Positions 13,325-24,761 of a stretch of 64,000 bases of DNA are shown here, piece after piece. Numbering within the stretch: position 1 is the stretch's first letter; each line of letters begins with the position of its first letter. The DNA is from Poronia punctata (lineage: Eukaryota > Ascomycota > Sordariomycetes > Xylariales > Xylariaceae), in contig MU401514.1 of assembly GCA_022579005.1 (NCBI GenBank), forward strand, positions 62,001 to 126,000. Direction: 5' to 3'. The notes under the pieces are model-generated. The model worked only from the letters and a program-made list of their open reading frames with translations. It was not told the DNA's origin and ran no database searches. The translations under genes were made by a program, and so were the position numbers.

Positions 13325-14666
13325 CTATAACCTGTTTTGCCGCTCTCGCTCCCGCTCCCTCTCGACCTCGTACATGAAGTCAAAGTAACCCTTGTCGAAG
13401 TGATGTACTCGAACGTAACCGTCCTCACCACCACTTGCATAACTTCTTCCCGTAGGATCTGCTGCTACCGTGTTCTACATTACCCTCGTTAGCCTGATGA
13501 AACATGTAGAGAAGCCCCTCTCCAGTTCCTGCACGAAAGGGGCTGGCGGGATCAACTTACTAGGGGTCCGAAATGGCCTCTTACACGGCCGATCTCGTCC
13601 TCGAAGATCATGTGGTAGAATCTCGCCTCGAATTTACCCTGTCGAGCAGAGGTTGTGGTAACGTCCATAGCGGCCTGACCACCACCAAGAATCACGTAGT
13701 CCTTCTTGGGTGTGATACAAGCGCTGTTCAGCGGTGTGTCCGCCGGGTAGGTCTTTAGGAGTTCAAGATCCCGAGCAGCGATAAGCCGGGCTGTCTTATC
13801 CTTCGAGGCTGTGATGAAATAGGTCCGGTCGGGTGACCATTGGAGGTCTGTGACTTGCATGTTGAGTTCGTGAATGGGGACGTTGTCAATTAGCTCGCCA
13901 GTCTAAAAAACACGGAACGTGATCAGTACAAAATCAACCAATATCCTAGACGAACGGCCCAAACCTACCTTGGCATCGTATTGTGAGATGGAGCCGTCTT
14001 CGTGGCCAGCGATGATGTACTTGGAATGATAGCTCCAGCCAGCGACTGTGGCTTTGCTCTCGTCGCATACGATGGTCAATTCTCGCTCGTCGCTCTGCTC
14101 GGCATTGACGTCCGGTGTGATGGGGACGACCACGATTGTGCCTAGATGACCCATACGCTTCTCTGTAACGCCCAATAGTTGTCGTCCATCAGGGCTGAAC
14201 TCGACACGTTTGACAGCTGTCGGGAACTCCCAGGTATGTAGTAGACGGCCGGTCTTGATCTCCCATAGTCGCATAGTGTTGTCGGCGCTGCCACTGGCGA
14301 TCATGGTCGAAGTAGGATCAACATCGACGGTCCAGATGGAACCCTGGTGTCCTTTATAGGTGCCGAGACGCTCGCCATTATGGGAAAACCAGACACAAAT
14401 CTGCTGGTCCTTTGATACGGAGAATAGGAGGTCGCCATCGGGGTTGAATCTGTGCGCCCTTTCGTTAGATACTCATCGATGTTTTTATCGCGGGGTAGCG
14501 ACGTCGTCGCGGGCTCGGAGACGACATACTTGATTTGCGTAAGGGCACGTTCCTATTATATGGAGATAAACCGTTAGTAATATCCCTTTGGAAGCAGTCT
14601 GTTATCCAAGGTGACCATAGTATAAAATATGATACTTACGTGGCCCGAAAGGAGGATAGGTCTCAT
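13325..14666 (-). CDS. tif34: Translation initiation factor eIF3 subunit i (TIF34), WD40 protein
   Basis: Subunit of eIF3, which scaffolds assembly of the 43S preinitiation complex in the cytoplasm. Five exons: 14666-14640, 14552-14530, 14449-13969, 13902-13561 and 13474-13325. All junctions are GT-AG and the phases close to 340 aa, close to the yeast protein. Exon 1 encodes MRPILLSGH and exon 2 ERALTQIK, the conserved eIF3i N-terminus. WD repeats follow: [60 protein letters not shown] and [16 protein letters not shown]. The tail [12 protein letters not shown] is typical. The first two coding exons are tiny (27 and 23 nt), so automatic models may miss the start. It is divergent from the C1-THF synthase gene, with 1.5 kb between the start codons. 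Confidence 0.96.
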
Positions 14667-16192
14667 GATGGCGGTAGTTGGCACTCTGACTTCTCGGGGG
14701 TGGGAATCGTATCGTCACTTGCGATCGTGGGGTTGGGTGGGCTTTTGAAAGGTTTGTGCGTGCACGTGATGATAAAGCAAGAAAAAAACGTAGGTACCTG
14801 TAGCTACCTCAATCCCTGGAGTGTGGAGGCGAACACCAGCAAGTTTACTGGTTGTACTGGCGCAGGTAGCCTGAACGGCAGTCCTACAGCTTGCTCTTCA
14901 GGGTCATTGTCCAGGGGCTTGACTCACTATATCCACCTCTGCGGCTTACGGCAGAGCAGAGGCAGCCTGGCCCCCAGCGTCGGGCAGAACCTCGTCCCTG
15001 TAACCGTATTGGGAATACTTCTGCCGTTCCTCTGGAAGTATGTTATCACATTATAATAGCCAATCAGAATCCAAACTATCACGTATCTCACTGTTGTACC
15101 TGGCTACCTATCATTTTCGACCAGTTTGGTCTCAAGTCAATATCTAGACATGTCCGTGTTCCTGCAAGAGAATAGGCTGAAGAGGTAGTAACGAGAATTG
15201 TCAAGAGGAAGATGCGACTACACATGAAATGAGCTACGCTTCAAACTGATTTAGTCTGTGTTCCATACTAGACACGTTGACTTGTTTTTCGACAATATAA
15301 GTTCTTCGAGATTACAGGATACTCGGTTGGGACTCCTTACACTAACCTAGACGATGATAGCATCTAACCAATTTACCTTTCTGGCTTGAAGGTGTTGATA
15401 CATGCCCAGTTCACCATTATCTTGATCAGTTCAACTAACAAATTGATAGGTAGTCATCGGTTAGATCTTCTGCTAATGGTGAGGTCAGTTGCTATGACTC
15501 CTACCTATCATATGGGAGCTAATTCAAGTAACAGGGGCGTCACTCCTATCGAGCAGGTCTGAGAGGGTTGATGAGTCACTGTACGTATCAGTGCGAAGGT
15601 AACTTACACAAGTGAAGAGCCTGTTGGCATATGACGATAGAGGAGGTAGGAAAGGTCGAAGTCGAGATAGATGGTCGTTTTGTCAGACGTCCATGGGCTT
15701 TTGCCAATCATGGGCCAACAACGGGTTCGTGCCTGGTCGTCGGCAATTCGGTGTGGACATTCATACAGAGCCCTGTGGCGCCGGCAACAGCGACTTGTAA
15801 CGGTCACAGATGGAGTAACAGTGACTTCAACATCACTAGCGCGGCACTGTTCCACAACGATTAATGGCAGTCACGCACCAATAACCGTGGCTACAGGTGG
15901 AAGCACAAAGCTTGAATGGGCAGCTCCGTATTACGGAAGCCCCAAACCCTGCACCCTATTGGCGTGCGGCCAGACTCGGGTCGAGTATTACTGTTCCACC
16001 CGCACACCTACTATCACCACCCCACGTGAGACCGAACCCCACGTTCCAGTGCCGGCGAAGGTGAACAACCACAAGAAACCCCTCTTCGCGCCCTCAAGGA
16101 ATACGCCTCAAAGGACGTCTCATACTCGTACGTCGTCTTTGTATCAGACTGGCTCTTCCTCTTCGCGATTCTTCTCGACAAGTCGCTCCACC
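14667..16192. other. Divergent intergenic region between eIF3i and C1-THF synthase
   Basis: About 1.5 kb that must hold both promoters. No convincing gene. A frame open from 15671 runs into the C1-THF synthase ATG without a stop. Its last 30 or so codons (16094-16192) look like a mitochondrial presequence, treated as a separate finding. A TACTCGTA octamer lies at 16123. Confidence 0.55.
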
Positions 16193-19100
16193 ATGACGGC
16201 TATAAAGCTCGACGGAACCGCTATCGCGAAGGCGATCCGTGAAAGGCTTGCTGCCGAGGTGGTTGAGAAGCAGAAGGCGAACCCAAAGTACCAACCGTCG
16301 CTCAAAATCATTCAAGGTAAGTAGCGTAACCAAGAGCTCTCTATCTCCAAAAACTCACCAGGAAACAATATTGACTAAATCCAATCTCTAGTTGGTGATC
16401 GGTCGGATTCTTGTATGTGTCATCATAACACCCCGAATTTTAATGAGAAGAGCGGCGACCAACTAACACGTCTTAAAGCTACATATGTCCGCATGAAGCT
16501 TAAGGCCGCACAAGAGGTTTGTGACTTCGTTCCCGTGTGCATCCTCTATACGGATATTTTTCTTCACCTTCTCATCCTTGCTCCTCCCTTTGCCTAGTTT
16601 AAGCGTATCACTAAAGTCATCATGAGTCACTTAGGCCAATATCAGCTGCGAGCTTCTCCACTACCCAGAGTCCATCACAGAGGCAGAGCTTCTTGCTCAC
16701 CTACATGTTTTAAATAATGACTCCAGTGTATCGGGCATCCTAGTCCAGTTGCCGCTACCTAAGCACGTCAACGAGTACGCCGTTACTTCTGCTGTCGCTG
16801 ATGAGAAAGACGTTGATGGCTTCGGCACCACCAACATTGGCGAGCTTGCCAAGAAGGGGGGCCACCCCTATTTTATTCCATGCACCCCCAAGGGTGTCAT
16901 GGTACTGCTGGAGGAATCCGGTATCGATCTCACAGGGAAGGACGTGGTTGTCCTCGGCCGAAGCGACATTGTCGGCAGCCCCGTCAGTTATCTGCTGAAG
17001 AACGCCGATGCCACCGTCACCACGTGCCACTCCAAGACGAAAGATTTGCAAGGCAAGCTGAAGGGTGCTGACGTTGTCATAGCCGCCATAGGCAAAGCCA
17101 ACTTCGTGAAAGGAGAGTGGCTGAAGCCAGGTGTCGTGGTAATCGACGTTGGGACCAACTACATCCCGGACGCGTCCAAGAAGTCCGGTCAGCGCCTTGT
17201 CGGCGACGTCGACTATGAGTCAGCAGCCCAAGTTGCTTCTTACATTACACCTGTCCCTGGTGGCGTGGGACCGATGACGGTTGCTATGCTTTTGCAAAAC
17301 GTGGTCGATGCCACAACCATGTACTTTGACCGCCAAAAGCAGAGGCGTATTGTTCCCCTTCCTATAAAGCTTCAGACACCAGTCCCTTCGGATATCGAAG
17401 TTTCAAGGGCCCAGGACCCGAAGCAGATCACTAGGATCGCCCAGGAGATCGGGATTGCCCCCCATGAGCTGGAGCCGTATGGCGCATACAAAGCCAAGGT
17501 AGACCTGACTCTATTGAAGCGTCTGGACCATCGCAAGAATGGCCGTTATGTTGTGGTCACTGGCATCACTCCTACACCCCTCGGCGAGGGAAAGTCCACC
17601 ACGACTATGGGTCTGGCACAGGCATTGGGCGCTCATCTTGGACGACTGACGTTCGCCAATGTGCGCCAGCCAAGCCAAGGCCCAACGTTTGGTATCAAGG
17701 GAGGTGCTGCAGGTGGTGGATACAGTCAAGTTATCCCTATGGACGAATTCAACATGCACTTGACCGGTGACATTCATGCTGTCACGGCTGCGAACAACCT
17801 CCTCGCCGCTGCTATTGAAACCCGTATCTTCCACGAGAACACACAGAAGGATGGACCTCTATACAAGAGGCTGGTTCCTACAAAGAATGGAAAGAGGGCA
17901 TTCGCGCCCGTCATGTTCCGCCGACTAAAGAAATTAGGCATCGAAAAGACAGATCCGAACGAGCTTACAGAAGACGAGATCCACCGGTTCGCTCGTCTGG
18001 ATATCGACCCTGATACCATTACCTGGCGGCGCGTGCTTGATGTCAATGACCGCCACTTGCGCGGTATCACTGTCGGCATAGCTCCCACGGAGAAGGGCCA
18101 GACAAGAAATACCGGGTTTGACATCTCGGTCGCTAGTGAATGTATGGCCATCCTCGCCATGAGCACTAGCTTGGCCGACATGCGGGAACGACTAGGTCGG
18201 ATGGTAGTAGCTACCTCGCGATCGGGAGACCCCGTTACTTGTGACGATCTTGGAGCAGGCGGTGCACTTACCGCCCTCATGAAAGACGCCATCAAGCCCA
18301 ACTTGATGCAGAGCCTAGAGGGCACTCCTGTCTTTGTGCATGCCGGCCCTTTCGCCAATATCAGTATCGGCAACAGCTCCATTCTTGCAGACAAGATGGC
18401 TCTGAAACTTGCTGGCACAGAGGTGGATGAGGACCATGACAAGGCCGGCTTCGTCGTCACCGAGGCTGGCTTCGATTTTACCATGGGCGGTGAAAGATTC
18501 TTCAATATCAAATGCCGTGCTTCCGGCCTCGTTCCCGACGTTGTGGTGGTCGTGGCTACGGTGCGTGCCCTCAAGGTACACGGTGGCGGTCCACCCATTG
18601 CCCCAGGTGCTCCTCTAGACCCTGTCTACAAAGAGGAAAACGTTGAGATTCTGCGCAAGGGCTGTGTAAACCTCAAGAAACACATCGAAAACGCCAGATC
18701 TTACGGATGCCCCGTTGTCGTTGCCGTCAATAAGTTCTCTAGCGATACCGAGGCCGAGATTGCGGTGATCCGCGAGGAAGCCATCGCTGCTGGGGCCGAA
18801 GATGCCATCCTGGCCAACCACTGGGCTGAGGGCGGCAAGGGAGCTATTGATCTCGCCAAGGGCGTCATCGCCGCTTCTGAGAAGCCCAAGAACTTCAAGC
18901 TGCTGTATGACGTCGAGGGTGGCTCGGTCCAAGAACGCATGGAGGCCATCTGCATGAAGATGTACGGCGCCGCAGCTGTCGAGTTCAGTGAGCTGGCGCA
19001 GAAGAAGGTGGACACGTACACGAAGCAAGGCTTCGGCAACCTTCCCATCTGCATCGCTAAGACGCAGTACTCTCTATCTCACGACCCGGATCTCAAGGGC

Positions 19101-19343
19101 GCACCGACGGGGTTCACCGTACCTATCCGAGATGTCCGGATGGCTGCCGGTGCCGGATACTTGTAAGAACCATTTCCCCCTTTTTGCTTGTTATTATGTT
19201 ATGATGCCTTACTAATTCTATATCTTCACACTAGGTATGCCCTCGCCGCAGATATTCAGACAATTCCCGGTCTACCCACAGCGCCGGGTTACCTCAACGT
19301 CGACGTTGACACCGAGACGGGCGAGATTCAAGGTCTCTTCTAA
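16193..19343 (+). CDS. ADE3/MIS1-like: C-1-tetrahydrofolate synthase (trifunctional)
   Basis: Interconverts one-carbon folates: methylene-THF dehydrogenase and methenyl-THF cyclohydrolase in the N-terminal third, 10-formyl-THF synthetase in the rest. It feeds purine, thymidylate and methionine synthesis. Five exons: 16193-16316, 16392-16412, 16479-16516, 16635-19162 and 19235-19343, giving 939 aa, the normal size. Exons 2 and 3 (21 and 38 nt) restore [19 protein letters not shown], and the last exon restores [17 protein letters not shown]. Visible motifs are the FolD signature [10 protein letters not shown], the ATP-binding [13 protein letters not shown], and the FTHFS signatures [19 protein letters not shown] and [10 protein letters not shown]. 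The ATG at 16193 lies in a strong context (CTCCACCATGAC) and starts [13 protein letters not shown], the cytosolic form. In-frame upstream codons resemble a mitochondrial presequence but have no nearby ATG. Confidence 0.96.
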
Positions 19344-21025
19344 ATAATATGCAAAAAGTTCAACAACAAGAAAACAAATGAGTTTCTTTTTGCTTTTTTA
19401 TTCTTCTTCTTCTCATTCAACAGCGGGCATATATATCTCGGTAGGACAAAGAACGTGGTGTTCAGGCTTGGCAGAGCTTTAGACTCAACTCATAGCATGG
19501 CAATGGCATGGCATAAAAATTCAAGGCATAAAGTGGCGTAGTTAGTTACAGAGCGAAGTGTATATGTGTGGGTGTGTGGGTGTGTGTGTATGGGCTCCTT
19601 CTGGTTCAACAACGAAGATGGGGCACACGCAGGGGATTAGCTAGGAGATATAAAAAAAAGAAAATACTAGCAATAATACCTTCTACAATCAAGGAAGGAA
19701 AGAAAATACGTAGAATTATCTTGAACAACGACCTACCTAGTTTCAAACCTACTCTTTCTCATATGCCACCCCTCGGGCCCTCCTTTCCCTGCTTATCCAT
19801 GGGGAAAAACCTAACCTTACCTAACCCAACATCTCCTCAGAATACCTACCTACCCAAAGCATACGGCACTTTTAAACCAAGCATGGATATTTAGAGAACC
19901 TTATGCTCGATGCCACGTCTCTTCTTCTCGGTCGAAGACTCCATGGATTGTGCCGGGCCCCCGGCCACGTGTAGAAACTCAAAACTTAAACTTGAACCCA
20001 CCGCGTCCATGCATGCTGTATCCTTGCTTTCTACTTGCTTGTATGGTGGACATTTACCTACCTAACCTAACCTAAGGTACGTTTGTGGCTTTTGATGTTA
20101 TCCATGGCAGTAAAAGGTAAAAATAGGGAAGAGTAGTTTTTCTGTTGCTAGTCTTGTAATTACCAAGTAGGTTGCGTTGTCTTTCTAGGTATGCCCCGGG
20201 GGACATTTGCTCCGTAACATGTTTCCCATTATACACCATACAGTCTACCTATATCACATGTTTAAGGGTTTTTTTTTTTTTTTTTTTAAAAATAATAACA
20301 TGGAGAAATTCTCCTTTGCACTTGGGTACTGGGTTATTGTCACTGAAATATTTTCCCATTTCATCTAGCTTTATTTATTTTCTGATGCGAACGTAGAACC
20401 GTGGACAGAACAGAGAGGGAAGGGGGAATCCATGGTTCCAGACCCTGGCCTTACTTAGCCTCTTACCCGTTCGTTCAACCTAGCGGAAATTGTAACAACA
20501 CTCGGCCTAGTGTTGTGCAGTTATCCATGTAAAATAAACCCCCATATAACAAGGTTATAAAACACACACACAGAAAGGGGGCAGATATTCCGGGTCGGAT
20601 AGTACACTACTTGCAACTTCTGACACGGGTGCGTGACATGCTGTAGTCCAGGGTTATTCCTCGTTGATCTCCCATTGCGGTAAGAGTTGAGAGGAGGGCC
20701 AATAAGACATGAAATCCCATGACAGAAGCAAGCGATGTGGCTCGGGAGAATGAGCCGTGGCCAACGCCCCGTCTAAAACGCCGATGTATGCTGGTAGTAA
20801 AGCTCGCCTACGATGATGATGCTATCCGTTTCTTTTCCAGAAACTAGAAACTTCCATCTACCCATCACCCCCAGATGCAGTGAGCGTATGTCGTTCGTCG
20901 TATCCCGACGCTGAAGCAAGCAAACCCCTCCGTAGACCCTGTTCCGATACGCCGAGAAGATGCGGGAATGAATATGTCTGAATGTGTATCTTCGTCATTT
21001 GTCTTTATCGTTTCCTTCCCCTTCG
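19344..21025. other. Intergenic between two convergent genes
   Basis: Contains 3' flanks, a CCTACCTACC-type motif near 19850, a CCTAACCTAACCTAA stretch near 20060 and a 19-nt T run (20269-20287). No gene seen. Confidence 0.6.
20269..20287. repeat. Homopolymer T tract, 19 nt
   Basis: Uninterrupted T run between the C1-THF synthase gene and the HAPSTR1-like gene. Likely length-variable. It could instead be the poly(A) end of a minus-strand retro-insertion, but no element is recognisable next to it. Confidence 0.9.
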
Positions 21026-21817
21026 TCATGTGTGCCGACTTCTCTTTCCCTCCCTTCCGAACACGTCCTTTCCGAAATTCAGACTGCCCACGTCAAACAG
21101 TTCCGCAAAGTTGATCGGCCGCTTCTGGCCGGCCCCCTTTCCTAGATGGCTCGTTGTAGTGCTATTCCTTGGTCTTATACCTCGTCTGTCCCTCCTCGGC
21201 CGTGTGGTCTGTGGAACAGGCGTGGCAGAGGAACCTTGTGTTGTGTTGTCGTTCGTTCTATTTCTATCTGACAGGTCGAGATTGGCTATGTTCATGTATG
21301 TGTCCTGAGGGTAGGGATGCGAGCTTTGGAATGTAAAATTTTCTTGTGTCGGGACGGTGATCTGGTGCTGCTCCAGAGGAGGCGTTTCGGCAGCCGGAGC
21401 GCTTGCCGTCGGAGGAGCTGACTCGTTCCGTACTGTCGTGGCCGGGTTGGGCATACCAGGGAGATTGGCCACCCTCTGAAGCTCAGGAGAGGAGGCCACC
21501 TCGGCTTTATCTATATCTTCTTCGTCGTCGGTGATTTGAGGGGCCGAATCCCTTCCATCTAGGCGTTCGGTAGCCCATTTCCGAACCTGCCAACCCTCTC
21601 CATCACATAGACCTATGTTTCGTTTGTCCAGGAAATGCAACAAGTCGTCCAGACAATCCTGGTATCCATCGGACCGAGACTTGGCTTGCGCAGCCGCGGC
21701 AGTCTTGTAAAGCTTAGTGACCGATAACGCAGCGGCCTTGAAAGCGTCGAGGAGTTGCTCAGGCGAATCGGGGCTGACGGGATTCTTGGACGGCGAGGAG
21801 CCTCTCATAGAATCCAT
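21026..21817 (-). CDS. Conserved hypothetical protein, HAPSTR1/DUF4588-like
   Basis: Single-exon ORF of 263 aa from the ATG at 21817 (MDSMRGSSPSK). The frame is open upstream to 21928, so a start further out (MKNTGIKGN) is possible. The N-terminal third holds a helical segment, LLDAFKAAALSVTKLYK, followed by DGYQDCLDDLLHFL and WQVRKWATERL. This resembles the core of animal C16orf72/HAPSTR1 (AAxxVTxLYK, then a Gly-Tyr pair and a helix), a stress-response partner of the HUWE1 ubiquitin ligase. The rest is disordered, rich in Pro, Thr and Asn, with a basic patch RPRRDRRGIRPR and a C-terminal GREGKRSRHT that could be nuclear-localisation signals. The family match is from pattern memory only. The function in fungi is unknown to me. 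Confidence 0.6.
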   Translation of the reverse strand: MDSMRGSSPSKNPVSPDSPEQLLDAFKAAALSVTKLYKTAAAAQAKSRSDGYQDCLDDLLHFLDKRNIGLCDGEGWQVRKWATERLDGRDSAPQITDDEEDIDKAEVASSPELQRVANLPGMPNPATTVRNESAPPTASAPAAETPPLEQHQITVPTQENFTFQSSHPYPQDTYMNIANLDLSDRNRTNDNTTQGSSATPVPQTTRPRRDRRGIRPRNSTTTSHLGKGAGQKRPINFAELFDVGSLNFGKDVFGREGKRSRHT

Positions 21818-24761
21818 TGTATCCTCTCCTGTAACCTTGGACGAGTCAAACAATAAGTTCCGATCAAAACTCGGTGGTATTCGTTGTGACGTGTTGTATG
21901 TATTCCCCTTGATCCCCGTATTCTTCAATGTCGGGTTTCTTTATTCTCGCACCTTCGTTGTCTTCTCTCTTCTGGTCCAGTGGGGTCGGTGCTGCGGGCA
22001 CTGCGGGTTTGGTGGGCCGCTTATGATGAAGCAACGAATGGATAAGATCTAGGTAGGTAGTAGGTAAGGGCAGCGAAGCTAACCTGGAGTTAACAGCTGT
22101 AGCAAACTGTAGTGAGCGGTAGTCTCTTACGATTCAGCCCAAGTACAGTCCAGTACAATAGGGTGTTGTCTCAAATGTTTCAATGAAGGCTCACAAACAG
22201 AATAGAAGCCGACAGAGGTCTGTGCAGGTGGTAATAATATATTACAGAAGACTAGATGCGTAGACTGCAAGGTTAGTTAGGACACGCAACAACTTGGAGC
22301 ACAGTTCCTATACTTAGCCACGAGGAAATCCTACAGGACTGGTGGGTGATGTTGGATCTGGTTTTGTTGGCCTGCAACGGCAAGGTAATGCGACAGCCAC
22401 GTTGTTTGTCATATGATGTGAATCTCCTCGTCAATGAGTTCCTCAACGCTGACTTGGACCCTGCCAGGAATAGGCCGCATCGGCTAGTACCCGTAAAGGA
22501 GTGTTATCGAACAGGGTTCCTTGCACCCATGGACCAAGAGTCATGTGTTTGAACTTTCTTGGCCGTAGATGCTGATGCGATGTGGATGCATGCAAGGCTT
22601 CCAACCAATGATAGGGCCCAAAAAGGACCCCATCCAGTCGTTGACTCGCATTGGCTGCCACTAGTGGACATCCCAAGGACCAAAAGTGGAAGCAGAGGTT
22701 GTACTTGTAGATAATGTAGGCAAGTACATATTCGTATACGAGTACCAGCGCCCAAAATGATAACATCTCGAACAATGCATCTCGCGGCATCGCGGCCCCG
22801 GCCCAACTTCTTCTGAACACTCGAAGTGTTTGTTAGCTTGGCATCTTGGGTTATCATAGTAAATGTCATCTCATCGCATTTGAGGACAGCTGTGTAAATA
22901 GAAAGGGGAGGTACCTGCTGTGCCGGTTTATAATATACTTAGTTGTAAATGCTTCAAGTTGGTTATCGACCGACCAAGGCGTGTCAGGACTTGCCGGGTG
23001 TGATAGGTATTGCCACAATATCTTTTATGAGAGGTGTCAAGCTGACACCCGAGACTTTCAGATGCGGCATAAATTCATAGTCCCTAGGTTTGGTTAGTAC
23101 ACGTACGGTGAATTGCTCCGGCGACTTGGATATTTCTATCCAGTCCGAAAAGTAATACTCTGTAAAACCAACCTTCGGGCCAGTTTCCACTCAGAAGTTC
23201 ATGTCGAGCGTCTTTATAACACGGACAAATATATCGCTCTCCACAAACTTGAGATGAGCTCAAGATCTACGTCTCTTCTACTCCCCGGTTAGGACTCAGG
23301 AGTGGCTGTAGGCTGATGTCGCCTGCCCTTGATGGTAGAGACACAAGACACGGTAAGTTTCGAGATCAAAGTGTATGTTGATAAACAAAGGGCCAACGCG
23401 ACCGCGCGTCTTACGTGTACACAATTAATACGAATATCTTTGCCATGGTATCCTTGCTTTGCAATAGCGCTGCATGAGGGTACCTACAGAGTTAATGCCT
23501 GCTCTTCCTTCCTTAAGGCGTATCTGACGTCTATATGGTCCCTTTATTGAAAACTCTTCGAGATGACGGTGGACGTGTGCCATCTTTATCACCTTCTCTT
23601 CAGATCGGTCCTCCCAGCAGCGATCTCTTACTTTTCACTCATTCGGTACGTTCGAGGTCTAGGACAGTTGTGTGCGGGTGTTAGATCAATTCGAGCGCCG
23701 GTCCAGCATGCTCTCGAGAGCGTTACTTCTAGATATATTTGTACTATGGCAGAGGAAACACATCCTGCAAGTCAAGGGCCTACTGACCAGCGCCCTGGGT
23801 CTTCAAAGCGCCGGCCTTGTCGGTGATATACTTCGCCCTCCGGTAGGCGGATATATGGTAGAATGGACCCGTGAGCCGCTTCCGGTAACTTCCACAACAT
23901 CAGCTTCGGAGTTCCCATCGCCGCTAGATTCTTTCTAGTGTTCCGTGTGGTTCAGCACCCAAAGCTGACTGTTTAGCCGCCGAGTTGAAAGTGCTTATAC
24001 CTAGACGTACATCCCTATAACCGGTTTCACCTACATCTTCTTGGTTTTTGTTCATTTCACAAATATGCTAACATCAAACACCTGTCTACCAACTATCTTC
24101 AGTACCCATACAAGGGATTATAGGCGGTTGAGATGGCTTATATTGAAGTTTTGTCGCTTGGGCGCCGTGTTGTACGTTCTGCACGTGAATTCGGCACTCC
24201 AATGCTGTACTTACCAAAAGTAAATTGGTGGGGGGACGCTGATAGCCTCAAGTACAAACTATAGTACAGAAGTAGGTACTTTACTTACAATATATTACCT
24301 ACAAGTACGTGTACCCGAGCGTCAACATGTTCCATTGCCGACATACATTTAATTACGCTAGTATGCATTCGATCTAGACTCGCGTTTCAATATCGATAAG
24401 AGTAATGGGCACCCAGGTACAAGGAGAACACTACCTGGGATATGTGCTACCCCTACCTATCATATTGTAGGTGTCTGAGAAGGTATCCTGTACCCCAAGC
24501 TTGATATTGTCCAAGTTGAGTAGCGGTGATATCTTTCTACCCACTGTTAACCCAATCTCTTCAACATCGAACGCCTCCACCTTCAAACTTCCGCAACCAC
24601 ATCCAGACGCGTAAAATTACGGTTCGCACATCCATCCGTCCGCCACTGTCTGAGCAACACCGGCTTTGCCAACTACCGCGACTCATACCTTGGTTCTACC
24701 TGTCTGTAACGCGATAGCCGCGTCTCAATCGCGTTGAGTGCTTCCAGAAGCACCGGCCGAT
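21818..24761. other. Intergenic, 2.9 kb upstream of the ISWI gene
   Basis: Divergent promoter region between the HAPSTR1-like gene and the ISWI gene. Overlapping frames on both strands (such as 22443-22869 and 23563-23938) show no domain, no splice-closed model and no family resemblance. One TACGAGTA octamer lies at 22737. I see no gene. Confidence 0.55.

Noticed and set aside
15604..15864. Frames with VTVTPSVTVT-like repeats between eIF3i and C1-THF synthase
   Set aside because: Short, found on both strands, with no start or splice support.
17774..18598. 274-codon antisense frame in C1-THF synthase
   Set aside because: Long only because of codon bias on the opposite strand; Ser/Arg/Pro-rich with no domain.
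22443..22869. Two overlapping minus-strand frames of about 120 codons
   Set aside because: No domain, two frames compete for the same DNA, and no intron arrangement gave a sensible protein.
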